From positions 1,488,001-1,552,000 of the forward strand of contig NZ_CP072467.1 of assembly GCF_018437505.1 (NCBI RefSeq): a stretch of 64,000 nucleotides of DNA, in the 5' to 3' direction. The first letter of the stretch is position 1; every line of letters starts with the position of its first letter. Made by a program: the position numbers and the translations under genes. Origin of the DNA: Spiractinospora alimapuensis (lineage in GTDB: Bacteria > Actinomycetota > Actinomycetes > Streptosporangiales > Streptosporangiaceae). This document shows positions 24,028 through 32,264 of this stretch, in pieces. A model generated the notes under the pieces. It searched no databases, was not told the DNA's origin, and saw only the letters and a program-made list of their open reading frames with translations.

Positions 24028-25572
24028 TCAGGGCAGACGTTCCAGCGCGTCGTCCGGGGCGGAGGGGATGGCCTTCTCCGACGGTGGACCCGACCCTTCG
24101 GGTTGGTCGTGTTCGCGAAGCCAGCGCACCAGGGAGATCGCGACCATCGTCAGGATGACGATCAGTGGGGCCGCGGTGACGACCGCCAATGTCTGCAGCG
24201 CGCCGACTCCTCCCGCGGACATCACGGCGACGGAGACCGCGGCGAGCACCACGGCCCACAGCACACGGTTGGCGCGCGCGGGCTCGACCTCGTTGGGAAG
24301 GTCGCGGGAGGTCGTGGCGCCCATGACGTAGGCCGCCGAGTCCAGGGTGGTGGACAGGAAGATCAGCAGCAGGACCAGGTAGAGCGTGGTGATCAGACCG
24401 CTGAGTGGGAAGGCGTCGAGGGTCGCGAAGATCGCCGCGACCGCTCCCTCGCTCTCGAGAGCGTCGGCGATACCCGCGCCTCGCTGCTCGTAGGCGAGCC
24501 CGGAGTTGCCGAGCAGGGTGAAGGACAGCCAGCAGCCGAGGCTGCCGAACCCACACATGCCGAGAATCATCTGGCGAACGGTGCGGCCCTTGGAGATCTT
24601 GGCGCAGAACAGGCCCACGAACGGCCCATAGGAGATCCACCACCCCCAGTAGAAGACGGTCCAGGTCTCCTCGAATCCCGACTCACCCACCGGGTCGGTG
24701 TAGAAGCTCATCTGGACGACGTTCTGCAGCAGCGTTCCAACGCTGTTGGTGAAGGTGTCGAGAATGAAGACGGTCGGTCCGACGACCAGGACGATCAGAC
24801 CCAGGATGCCGGCCAGCCACAGGTTGATGTTGGCGAGACGCCGGAGGCCACGCTGGAGGCCGAGGAAGACACTACCGCCGAAGAGCAGCGTCCACAGGGC
24901 GATGACGCCGACGTCCAGCCACGTGCCCGAGGGGAGACCGAACAAACGGGCGAACCCGGCGGAGATGGTGGGAACGGCGAGCCCCAGGGATGTTCCCGCG
25001 GCTCCGAGCATTCCGAGGATGAAGATGACGTCGATGACGCGGCCGGCCCAGCCGTCCACACGGTCGCCGAGGACGCCGCGGCAGGCGTCGCTGAGACGCA
25101 GACTGCGAATCCTGCGCACGTGGTACAGGTAGGCCAGTGCCAACGCCGGCACGCAGAACACCGCCCAGGCGGTGAAACCCCAGTGGAAGAGCGGATAGGT
25201 CGCCGACCACTCCGCCGCCTCGACACTGCGCGGCTCCAGTTGGAACGGCGGTTCCACGTAGTAGTGGGCCCACTCGATGATGCCCCAGTACATGATTCCG
25301 CCGCCGATCGCGGCGGTGAAGATCATCGCGAGCCAGGCGGCGGTGGAGAACTCGGGGCGGTCCTCGTCGCGACCCATGCGGATACGGCCGTTCCGGCTGC
25401 AGGCCAGCCACCCCAGAAGGCCGGCGGCGCCAGCGACGAACCAGATGTAGAGCCAACCGAAGTCGGACTCCAGGACGGATAAGACAGAACCCAGGACGGC
25501 CTGCGCGGTGTCCGGCACGATCACGAACGGCGTCACGAAGCCGATGACCAGTACCAGCGCAGGCCAGAACAC
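24028..25572 (-). CDS. BCCT family transporter (betaine/carnitine/choline type)
   Basis: 514 residues (520 if the alternative start is used) with about twelve helices. The BCCT signature is intact: GGGIMYWGIIEWAHYY near residue 90 and FYWGWWISYGPFVGLF near residue 310, whose Trp residues form the aromatic quaternary-ammonium cage. Since carnitine dehydrogenase lies across the divergent regulator, carnitine is the likely substrate, with glycine betaine or choline as alternatives. The GTG at 25572 has no ribosome site, whereas CCTCC/GGAGG at 25598-25602 stands seven bases from an in-frame ATC at 25590, which would give the family-like start INIDKRVFWPA; the true start is open. The short C-terminal tail argues against osmosensing. 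Confidence 0.88.
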   Translation of the reverse strand: MFWPALVLVIGFVTPFVIVPDTAQAVLGSVLSVLESDFGWLYIWFVAGAAGLLGWLACSRNGRIRMGRDEDRPEFSTAAWLAMIFTAAIGGGIMYWGIIEWAHYYVEPPFQLEPRSVEAAEWSATYPLFHWGFTAWAVFCVPALALAYLYHVRRIRSLRLSDACRGVLGDRVDGWAGRVIDVIFILGMLGAAGTSLGLAVPTISAGFARLFGLPSGTWLDVGVIALWTLLFGGSVFLGLQRGLRRLANINLWLAGILGLIVLVVGPTVFILDTFTNSVGTLLQNVVQMSFYTDPVGESGFEETWTVFYWGWWISYGPFVGLFCAKISKGRTVRQMILGMCGFGSLGCWLSFTLLGNSGLAYEQRGAGIADALESEGAVAAIFATLDAFPLSGLITTLYLVLLLIFLSTTLDSAAYVMGATTSRDLPNEVEPARANRVLWAVVLAAVSVAVMSAGGVGALQTLAVVTAAPLIVILTMVAISLVRWLREHDQPEGSGPPSEKAIPSAPDDALERLP

Positions 25573-25643
25573 TCTTTTGTCGATGTTGATGGCAGAGCCT
25601 CCGACTAGGGGATGGGACCTCTAACTCATATCCCTGTTGCGCC

Positions 25644-25665
25644 TGACTGATCAACCAGCCAGTCA
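25644..25665. promoter_or_regulatory. Inverted repeat in the BCCT/regulator divergent region
   Basis: TGACTG (25644-25649) and CAGTCA (25660-25665) with a 10-base spacer, 54-75 bases before the BCCT start. Size and symmetry suit a TetR-type dimer. Confidence 0.45.
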
Positions 25666-25786
25666 CCGCATTCGCCCGAATGCCACCGCCACACCAGCCT
25701 CCCGAACACACGGGAAACCCCAGTGGACAAGGCCCTACGTGCCTCCACACCCATTCCGGGATAACGAATTGACAACACCTCGCCAA

Positions 25787-25822
25787 TTGCGAATCCCGCG
25801 ACTTCCCTGCTAGCGTCCCCGG
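25787..25822 (+). promoter_or_regulatory. Leaderless promoter of the XRE-TetR regulator
   Basis: TTGCGA (25787-25792), 18 bases, TAGCGT (25811-25816), then six bases to the GTG at 25823. The expected transcript start coincides with the start codon and no ribosome site is present. Confidence 0.5.
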
Positions 25823-26710
25823 GTGATGAGCGACAGGGCAACGAACGACGTACGGGACCGGGTGCGGGACATCATCCAACGCTCGGACGAGCTGCAACGC
25901 GTGTTCGCGACGCGGATCGGCATGGAGCCCTCCAAGCTCTCCAAATCACTGACCGGGACGCGACGCTTCAGCGCCGACGAACTGGTCAGCATCGCCGAAG
26001 CCGGTGGGGTGACCGTCAACTGGCTGGTCAACGGGGACGACACGGCGACGACGGTCACCGCCACGCCACGCCCCTCCGCGGAGGTCACCTCCACGCCGGT
26101 CGGCATCGCCGACGACACGGGTGCACTGCGGGAACACAACCGACGCCAGCAGATCATCGACGCCGCCTGGACGTTGATCGCCGAACGCGGTTACCACGCC
26201 GTCCGGGTCGCCGACATCGCCAAGGAGTGTGGAACGTCCGCGGCGACGGTGCACTATCACTTCCCGACCCTTCGTGACCTGCTGCTCGAGGCACTGCGAC
26301 ACTCCGTGCGTCTCGCGTTCGACCGTCAGGTCGCGGGGCTGCACACCATCGTCGACCCGCGGGAACGCCTGTACCAGTTGATCGAGCTCCAGCTCCCCCA
26401 CCCTGGGCGTCTACGTCTGGAGTGGTCGATCTGGCTGCAGGTCTGGACCGCCGCCGCGCTGGACCCCACCATGCGGGACCTCCACGCCGACTCCTACTGG
26501 CGTTGGCACGAGACCATCGCCCGCACCCTGCGCGAGGGCCAGGACACCGGGGTGTTCGGCGCGTTCGATCCAGAGCAGATGACCAAGCGCATCACGGCGC
26601 TCGTCGACGGGATGGGCATCCAGGTCCTCGCCGGTATGCCCGGACGCACCGTGACGGACATGCGCCAGACCATGCGCGACGTCATCGAACGCGACATCGT
26701 CCAGGAGTGA
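25823..26710 (+). CDS. Regulator with N-terminal XRE-like and central TetR DNA-binding domains
   Basis: 295-residue protein with two DNA-binding units. Residues 1-75 look like a Cro/C1 helix-turn-helix (MEPSKLSKSLTGTRRFSADELVSIAEAG, shown in part: about residues 33-60), then a linker rich in Thr/Pro/Ala, and from about residue 107 a TetR domain (QIIDAAWTLIAERGYHAVRV, then GTSAATVHYHF). The C-terminal helices resemble the BetI-like ligand domain. Ordinary TetR proteins are about 200 residues, so the N-terminal unit is an addition. GTG 25823 or ATG 25826 is the start. Divergent from the BCCT carrier and upstream of carnitine dehydrogenase, it probably senses carnitine or a product. Confidence 0.83.
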   Translation: MMSDRATNDVRDRVRDIIQRSDELQRVFATRIGMEPSKLSKSLTGTRRFSADELVSIAEAGGVTVNWLVNGDDTATTVTATPRPSAEVTSTPVGIADDTGALREHNRRQQIIDAAWTLIAERGYHAVRVADIAKECGTSAATVHYHFPTLRDLLLEALRHSVRLAFDRQVAGLHTIVDPRERLYQLIELQLPHPGRLRLEWSIWLQVWTAAALDPTMRDLHADSYWRWHETIARTLREGQDTGVFGAFDPEQMTKRITALVDGMGIQVLAGMPGRTVTDMRQTMRDVIERDIVQE

Positions 26711-26897
26711 CCGCCGACCGCCCCCGGTCCCCCGGAACCCCGACACCCCCACGACCGCGCGTTCCCAGCCGACGCCCGGCGTAGTCCGCCGCGGCCGCCG
26801 GGCCGCGGCCCACGCAGCACCGCGATCACCGTGGGTGCACGCTCCCGTGGCACCCCCGTGCCCGAATCGACGGATCCGACCCCCTGACGAGGAGATC

Positions 26898-27896
26898 ATG
26901 ACTTCGACCGCACCATCGACCCTGCCCGCGCCGGACGCCGTTCGCACCGTCGCCTGCGTGGGAGCGGGCGTCATCGGAGGTGGCTGGGTCGCCCACTTCC
27001 TGGCCCGCGGCTACCACGTCGTCGCGTGGGACCCCGCTCCGGACGCGGAGGCCCGACTCCGGGAACTGGTCGCCGCTGCCTGGCCGGCCCTCACCCAACT
27101 GGGTCTGGCCACGGGTGCCAGCGTCGACAATCTCCAGGTCGCGGCCACACTCGCCGACGCGGTGTCGCGAGCGGACTTCGTGCAGGAGAGCGCCCCCGAG
27201 CGGCTGGATGTGAAGGTCGAGCTGTTGGCGGAGATCGATCGCGCGGCCCCCGAGCACGTGGTGGTCGGTTCCTCCACCTCCGGCTACGGGATGAGCGAGA
27301 TGCAGACCGGAGCGACGCTGCACCCCGAACGGCTCGTGGTCGGCCACCCGTTCAACCCGCCCTATCTGGTACCGCTGGTCGAGGTCGTCGGCGGACGGGC
27401 CAGTGCGGACTGGGCGGTGCGCTGGGCGTCGGAGTTCTACCGAGCCGCGGGCAAGTCCGTCATCACCCTCGACTCCGAGCTGCCGGGGTTCATCGGCAAT
27501 CGTATCCAGGAGGCGGCGTGGCGCGAAGCGCTGCACATGGTGGCCAACAAGGAGGCGACGGTCGCGCAGATCGACCAGGCCATGACCGACGGCCCCGGTC
27601 TGCGCTGGGCCTTCCACGGGCCGTGCCTCACCTTCCACCTCGCCGGCGGTGACGGGGGTATGGCACACATGCTCGACCACTTCGGTCCGGCCCTGCGCTA
27701 CCCGTGGACCCGGTTGACGGCGCCCGAACTCACCGATGAGCTCCGCCAGGACATGGTGGAGGGCACCGAGCGGGTCGTGAACGGACGGACCACGGCCGAA
27801 CTCATCGCCCAACGTGACCGCCGCATGATCGCGGTCATGCGCGCCCTGGCCGAGGTCGACCGCCAGGAGGTCGACGAGTCGACCCCTGGGCGGTAG
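26898..27896 (+). CDS. L-carnitine 3-dehydrogenase
   Basis: 332-residue NAD-dependent enzyme of the 3-hydroxyacyl-CoA dehydrogenase superfamily, expected to oxidise L-carnitine to 3-dehydrocarnitine in the cytosol. Rossmann motif VGAGVIGGGWVAHF (residues 21-34); the active-site run VVGSSTSGYGMSEM, the catalytic His in VVGHPFNPPYLVPLVEVVGG, GFIGNRIQEAAWREALHMV, and the carnitine-dehydrogenase-like GPGLRWAFHGPCLTFHLAGG are seen. Some homologues carry a fused thioesterase domain; this one ends without it, and no beta-keto acid cleavage enzyme or thioesterase is adjacent. ATG 26898 follows GAGGAG. The BCCT carrier nearby supports the call. Confidence 0.85.
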   Translation: MTSTAPSTLPAPDAVRTVACVGAGVIGGGWVAHFLARGYHVVAWDPAPDAEARLRELVAAAWPALTQLGLATGASVDNLQVAATLADAVSRADFVQESAPERLDVKVELLAEIDRAAPEHVVVGSSTSGYGMSEMQTGATLHPERLVVGHPFNPPYLVPLVEVVGGRASADWAVRWASEFYRAAGKSVITLDSELPGFIGNRIQEAAWREALHMVANKEATVAQIDQAMTDGPGLRWAFHGPCLTFHLAGGDGGMAHMLDHFGPALRYPWTRLTAPELTDELRQDMVEGTERVVNGRTTAELIAQRDRRMIAVMRALAEVDRQEVDESTPGR

Positions 27897-27923
27897 AACG
27901 TCAGCACCGAGGGTGCGGCTCCT

Positions 27924-27958
27924 CGCTCCGCCCACTCGATCACACGCCCGGCGGAGCG
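27924..27958 (+). terminator. Hairpin after carnitine dehydrogenase
   Basis: CGCTCCGCC (27924-27932) and GGCGGAGCG (27950-27958), 9-bp stem with a 17-base loop, 27 bases after the stop. Confidence 0.55.
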
Positions 27959-28241
27959 CACGCGCCCGGGCGGCGGCGAGCCCCCAGGACGAGCGCGCCT
28001 CACTCACCCACTCGCCCTCGTACCCTCCACCGGTGGCCGACCGCCGTGCCGGAGCGGGGAGCCGGCCGGAGCGCGATGACGGTCCGGGGTGACGGAAGGA
28101 CGCGGGCGCGTGCCCCTCGGGGACGCGCACCCGACGGCGCCTCGCGCGGCCCCGTGACGACGTCGCGGGGTCGCGCCCGCGACGCCAACGGCCAACTCCG
28201 TCATCGGACCAGGCGCGGGGCCACCCCCCGGGTACGACCCG
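27959..28241. other. Non-coding gap between convergent genes
   Basis: Very GC-rich stretch (with 27897-27958, 345 bases) between carnitine dehydrogenase and the M20 hydrolase ends. Apart from the hairpin I see no gene or regulatory element. Confidence 0.5.
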
Positions 28242-29477
28242 TCACCGTGCCCCGCCCAGTCGGGACAGGATCGCGGCGAGGGCGGCCCGGACTCCGGTCG
28301 ACAGGGTCGGTTCCAGTACCGGGGCGAAGTGGGGCGAGTGGTTGGTGGGGACTGGATCGCCGCCGTCGACCACCGCGTCCGGCATGCCACCGAAGAACCA
28401 GTAGACGCCGGGCACGCCGATCGCGTCGGGCAGGTGCCCGAAGTCCTCGCTGCCCATCTGGGCCGGACGGTCCATGACCTTGTCCTCCCCCAGCGCGGCC
28501 GCGAGAGCCGCCCGGACCGACGCCGTCTCCTCGGGGTCGTTGACGAGGAGCGGGAAACTGTACAGCTCCTCGATCTCCGGCTCGGGCGCCGCGGAGGCGG
28601 CCGCCTCCGCGGCGATGACCCGCCGTAGCGCCGCGAGGACGCGCTCACGAACGGCGGGGTCGAGACTGCGCACGTTGAGCGTGAACTCGGCCGTCGCGGG
28701 GATGATGTTCTCCTTCAGCCCGGCGTGGAAGGTCGCGACCGTCACCACCGTCGCCGCCTGCGCCGGAACCTCTCGGGAGGTGACGCTCTGGATCCGCACC
28801 ACCATGTGGGCCGCGAGCACCACCGGGTCGATCGTGTCCTCCGGGCGGGACCCGTGTCCACCTCTGCCGTGCACCGTCACGCGCCAGGAGTCGGCCATCG
28901 CCATCGCGGGTCCCGTGGACAGTTCCACGCCGCCGCTGCGCCCGGCCCACACGTGCTGACCGTAGACGACCTCGGGGCGGGGCGCGCGGTCCCACAGGCC
29001 GTCCTCGACCATGGCCTTCGCACCGGCGGCCGTCTCCTCCCCCGGTTGGAACAGGAAGACGACCGTGCCCGCCCACGCCTCAGGAGTGGCGGCGAGCCGT
29101 GTCGCCGCTCCGATCGCGCAGGTCACGTGGGTGTCGTGCCCACAGGCGTGCATCACCGGAACGTCTGTGCCGTCGGGAAGCGTGCCTCGTGCCGTCGACG
29201 CGTAGTCCAGCCCCGTGTCCTCCTGAACCGGCAGCGCGTCGGTGTCGGCCCGGAAGCCGACGATCGGCCCGTCTCCGTTGCGCAGGACCGCGACCACCCC
29301 TGTCCCACCGCACCGGAAGGTCTCGCACCCCAGCGCCCGCATGCGCTCCTCGATGAGCTCCGCCGTGCGGTTCTCCTGCATCGACAGTTCCGGGTTGCGA
29401 TGCAGGTGCACGTACAACTGGTGGAGTTGGTCCCGCAGCTCGTCGCCGAGGTGTGCGACCGATTCCAACGTCGTCAA
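28242..29477 (-). CDS. M20D-type amidohydrolase/peptidase
   Basis: 411-residue zinc-dependent hydrolase of the M20D group (hippurate hydrolase, N-acetyl-L-amino-acid or aminobenzoyl-glutamate amidohydrolases). Metal and catalytic residues are in GFRADTDALP, MHACGHDTHV, FQPGEETAAGAKAM, and HGRGGHGSRPEDTIDP; the late MGSEDFGHLP supplies the last ligand. It has no signal peptide, so it acts in the cytosol on an imported N-acyl compound. The proposed start is TTG 29477 behind GAAGGAGG. It is followed upstream in the same orientation by two membrane proteins (29560-31018) that probably form the uptake system of the substrate. Confidence 0.85.
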   Translation of the reverse strand: MTTLESVAHLGDELRDQLHQLYVHLHRNPELSMQENRTAELIEERMRALGCETFRCGGTGVVAVLRNGDGPIVGFRADTDALPVQEDTGLDYASTARGTLPDGTDVPVMHACGHDTHVTCAIGAATRLAATPEAWAGTVVFLFQPGEETAAGAKAMVEDGLWDRAPRPEVVYGQHVWAGRSGGVELSTGPAMAMADSWRVTVHGRGGHGSRPEDTIDPVVLAAHMVVRIQSVTSREVPAQAATVVTVATFHAGLKENIIPATAEFTLNVRSLDPAVRERVLAALRRVIAAEAAASAAPEPEIEELYSFPLLVNDPEETASVRAALAAALGEDKVMDRPAQMGSEDFGHLPDAIGVPGVYWFFGGMPDAVVDGGDPVPTNHSPHFAPVLEPTLSTGVRAALAAILSRLGGAR

Positions 29478-29559
29478 TGATCCTCCTTCGTGTGGTGCGG
29501 TGCTGACCAGCGATCCCGGGTTCTCCCGTCGAGTGCCGGTCACTGGCTGGGGGTCGGGG

Positions 29560-30297
29560 TCAGGCGTCCGGCTGGGGCGCTGTCTGTCCGCGCCGATCGC
29601 GCAGGAGCCACGACAGGACCACGGTGAACAGGACGACGAGGGCGGTCGCGAAGTTGGAGAACATCTGGCCCAGGTACGGGGCGAGCAGGACCTGGATCAC
29701 CAGCGCGACGACGAGGGCGATCACCGTGATGCGTGGCTGTTTGGCGTAGGCGGCGAGTTGGACGACCACCGCCCCGATGATGGCGGGGAAGATGTAGTCG
29801 CGCGCCACGTCGACCACGGCGGTGGGCAGCAGGCTGATGAGCCAGGTGCCCAGTAGCCCCACGAACACCAGCAGGGAGACGATGTGGACGATGGCCGCAC
29901 CACTGATGGCCATGACGGCGCTGAACTCGGCGCGGCGGGTTCCGGGCTTGGCTCCGATGGTCTGCTGCGCCACGATCGCCGACGGTACGAGTTTGTTGGC
30001 GATGTTGCCGATCATGAAGGCCTGGTACATCGCGGCCGGGCCGAGCACCGGATAGTAGGTGAGGGGCTCGATCACCCAGATCACGCCGTAGACGGCCGCC
30101 ACGGCGAGGAACGCGATGAGCAGGCCGTTCGAGGTGAACTCCAGGTCCGTGCCGAACACGAGGTACAGCGGGCCCGCGACGGAGAACGCGAGCGCGACCA
30201 GCATGGTGATCCGGCCCCACCGCGAGGTGGTCCGGTCGTAGGTGGCGTAGGCGAGGTCGCCCGCTCCGGCCGAGAACGATTCGGTTCCGAGTGACAC
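29560..30297 (-). CDS. Integral membrane protein, partner of DUF5058 protein
   Basis: 245-residue membrane protein with about seven helices starting at residue 30, no charged catalytic motif, and a short basic tail. I cannot name a characterised family; similar proteins are usually called hypothetical and are found as the second gene of DUF5058 pairs beside M20 hydrolases. Conserved-looking features are PLTYYPVLGPAAMYQAFMIG and GNIANKLVPSAIVAQQ in the central part. GTG 30297 follows GGAGGAA. It lies 10 bases behind the DUF5058 gene and 82 bases before the hydrolase, so the three form one operon. A two-subunit transporter for an acylated amino acid or similar compound is inferred. Confidence 0.6.
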   Translation of the reverse strand: MSLGTESFSAGAGDLAYATYDRTTSRWGRITMLVALAFSVAGPLYLVFGTDLEFTSNGLLIAFLAVAAVYGVIWVIEPLTYYPVLGPAAMYQAFMIGNIANKLVPSAIVAQQTIGAKPGTRRAEFSAVMAISGAAIVHIVSLLVFVGLLGTWLISLLPTAVVDVARDYIFPAIIGAVVVQLAAYAKQPRITVIALVVALVIQVLLAPYLGQMFSNFATALVVLFTVVLSWLLRDRRGQTAPQPDA

Positions 30298-30307
30298 GAT
30301 TCCTCCT

Positions 30308-31018
30308 TCAGGCCAGGCCGAGCGATGTCTCGTGCAGGAAGTAGGCGACGACCAAGCCGGTGATGATCGCGAATCCGAGTGCCCACTCCCTGAGCCAGTG
30401 CATATTGAGCTGCCGGGCGAGCAGGAGACACACCGCCATGACGAGTGCGGAGACCGCCACGATCAAGGCGTGCAAGTTGCTCTTGGGAAGCTCCGCCACC
30501 GCGAGTGAGGAGAACGCCCCGAGCAGCGCGGCCGAGGGCACGATCGACATCAGGACGGGGTTCACCCTGCGCAGTTTGGCGTCGCCGCGCTTCAGAATGG
30601 GGGTCAGGATCAATGTGGCGACCATCCACATGATTCCCGAGAAGGACATCGCGAAGAAGGCGACCGCGAAAACCTCGGCGGTCCAACTGGGCCCGCCGAG
30701 CTCCGCGTCCATCGTTCCCGCGGCCAACTGCGCCGAGGCCGTCTCGGTCGCCGCCGAGCCGACCAGCCCGATCCGGACCAGAACGGCCGGCGTTCCGAAG
30801 AGTGCCAGCAGGGCGACGGCGACGACCACGACCGCGAGGGACGGTCCGATCGCCGCCACAGCGCCGGAGCGAAAGGAGGCCCGCAGATCGGCGCGCGACA
30901 CCCCGACCTCAGGTCCGGCCAGGCTGGCGGCGCGCATGTAGATGAGGCTCTGTACGGCGATCACGACGAACACCGCGATCGCGCAGATCCACAGAATCGG
31001 CGAGTTCATGTATTCCAA
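30308..31018 (-). CDS. DUF5058-like membrane protein
   Basis: 236-residue membrane protein with about six to seven helices, resembling the DUF5058 family (function unknown). The typical start NSPILWICAIAVFVVIAVQS and the amphipathic segment GVSRADLRASFRSGAVAAIGPS are visible. The start is TTG 31018, five bases after AGGAG; the in-frame ATG 31009 is further away. First gene of the operon with its membrane partner and the M20 hydrolase; a promoter and a palindrome lie upstream. Together they may import the substrate of the hydrolase. Confidence 0.6.
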   Translation of the reverse strand: MEYMNSPILWICAIAVFVVIAVQSLIYMRAASLAGPEVGVSRADLRASFRSGAVAAIGPSLAVVVVAVALLALFGTPAVLVRIGLVGSAATETASAQLAAGTMDAELGGPSWTAEVFAVAFFAMSFSGIMWMVATLILTPILKRGDAKLRRVNPVLMSIVPSAALLGAFSSLAVAELPKSNLHALIVAVSALVMAVCLLLARQLNMHWLREWALGFAIITGLVVAYFLHETSLGLA

Positions 31019-31187
31019 CGCGGCTCCTGGTCGAGTGGGGGCGGGGATGGACCCACCGAAGGGACCGAACTCCGCGCGTTCGGACCGGCCCGGTGGCTAC
31101 GGCGCCGACGTGGCTGCTCACGCCAGGGCGGCTCCGCCGTCACAGCCGACGCGAGGCGCAGGCGAACCCCGCGAGGCGAAGAGATCC

Positions 31188-31200
31188 GTCTACCGTAGAC
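31188..31200. promoter_or_regulatory. 6-1-6 palindrome behind the DUF5058 promoter
   Basis: GTCTAC-C-GTAGAC is perfect and lies about 20-30 bases downstream of the predicted transcript start (minus strand), a good place for a repressor. No regulator gene is adjacent. Confidence 0.45.
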
Positions 31201-31224
31201 AAAAACTGCGTGATCATGCGCGAG

Positions 31225-31253
31225 ATTCTAGGTCGCGCGACATTTCCACACAA
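31225..31253 (-). promoter_or_regulatory. Promoter of the DUF5058/M20 operon
   Basis: On the minus strand TTGTGT (31248-31253), 17 bases, TAGAAT (31225-31230). It gives a leader of about 200 bases. Confidence 0.5.
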
Positions 31254-31400
31254 TGGACCCGGGGTTACCATCCGATTCATTGCCGCTTTTCCCGGCCACA
31301 TCCACGAAATTGGTTCACGCCCCGCCAGCTCGCCGTTCGACCGGCCCCAGTGCCGTGACCAGGGACGCCGGTGCGCGACCACGCCGGCCTGAATCGTCGA
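31254..31400. other. Remainder of the spacer behind the alpha/beta hydrolase gene
   Basis: Together with 31019-31253 this is a 382-base gap. Apart from the promoter and palindrome listed, I see no gene; the part near 31400 holds only the downstream region of the hydrolase gene. Confidence 0.4.
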
Positions 31401-32234
31401 TCACGGCGTGTCGGTCGAGGCGAGAAGTCCACGCAGCACGTGGGTGAACTCCTCGGGCGCCACCCCGGAGCCACGCTCGTCGACGAATCCCGTGTGACCA
31501 CCAGGGAAGGTGACGACCTCGGTGGCCAGTTCGTCCGCCAAGGCGAGGGTGGCACGGTGGGCGAGCGTTCCGACGGAGTCGGATCCCACCCCGAGGACCA
31601 GCCTCACCCCCGCGGCGCGAAGCGCGGGGAGGTCGGGGATATAGGTGGTGGTCGGGACGAGACTGTGTCCGATCATGCGCCGGGCGTTGGCCGTGGTTTG
31701 CTCGGCGTCACGGCCCGGCGGCGGGGAGGGGAGTGCCTCGTCCACGGTGAAGCCGGCGAAGGAGAGGAACGCCCCCAGCGCGATTTCCGGGTCGCCGGCG
31801 CGCAGGGTGGCGCGGATGTCGGTCGCCACCCCCTCGAGCTCCGCGGCGTCGGGGAGGACGTGGACGGTCGGTGGTTCGTGCACCACGGCGGTGAGCACCT
31901 GGTCGGGGTGCGTGGCGACGAGCTCGAGCGCTGTGACGCCTCCTCCGCTGCTGCCGAAGACACGCACCGGCCCGGGCCCCACGGTCGACAACACCCGGCC
32001 GACGTCGTCGGCGGCCAGCCGCGGCGTGGTGTCCTGGTCGGGATCCTCGATGGTGCTGCGGCCGTAGCCGCGTGGGTCGTAGGTGACCACGGTGTAGGTG
32101 TCGGCGAGCGCGTCGGCCAGAGGCGCGAACTCCGGCGCGGTCATCGGTAGCCCGATCAGCGCCAGTGCCGGGCCGGACCCCCGAACCTCGTAGCGCAGCC
32201 GGGCGCCGGGAACTTCCAGGAAGGACTCTCTCAC
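31401..32234 (-). CDS. Alpha/beta hydrolase
   Basis: 277-residue alpha/beta-fold hydrolase. The nucleophile elbow is VFGSSGGGVTALEL near residue 92-105 (Ser in G-S-S-G-G), the oxyanion region precedes LIGLPMTAPEF near residue 27, and the catalytic His is in FPGGHTGFVDE near residue 247. Substrate not deducible; the family includes esterases, epoxide hydrolases and haloperoxidase-like proteins. GTG 32234 is near GAAGGA, rather close. It lies 30 bases behind the TetR gene in the same direction and is thus probably co-regulated with the exporter pair. Confidence 0.82.
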   Translation of the reverse strand: MRESFLEVPGARLRYEVRGSGPALALIGLPMTAPEFAPLADALADTYTVVTYDPRGYGRSTIEDPDQDTTPRLAADDVGRVLSTVGPGPVRVFGSSGGGVTALELVATHPDQVLTAVVHEPPTVHVLPDAAELEGVATDIRATLRAGDPEIALGAFLSFAGFTVDEALPSPPPGRDAEQTTANARRMIGHSLVPTTTYIPDLPALRAAGVRLVLGVGSDSVGTLAHRATLALADELATEVVTFPGGHTGFVDERGSGVAPEEFTHVLRGLLASTDTP

Positions 32235-32264
32235 GTCCTTCAGTCTTCCCCGTTGGCCACCGAC

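Noticed and set aside
23884-25482. 532-codon plus-strand open frame rich in Asp, Gln and Arg
   Set aside because: Antisense of the BCCT gene; composition is that of a mirror frame.
26826-28130. 434-codon minus-strand frame opposite carnitine dehydrogenase
   Set aside because: Shadow frame; the plus strand shows complete Rossmann and active-site motifs.
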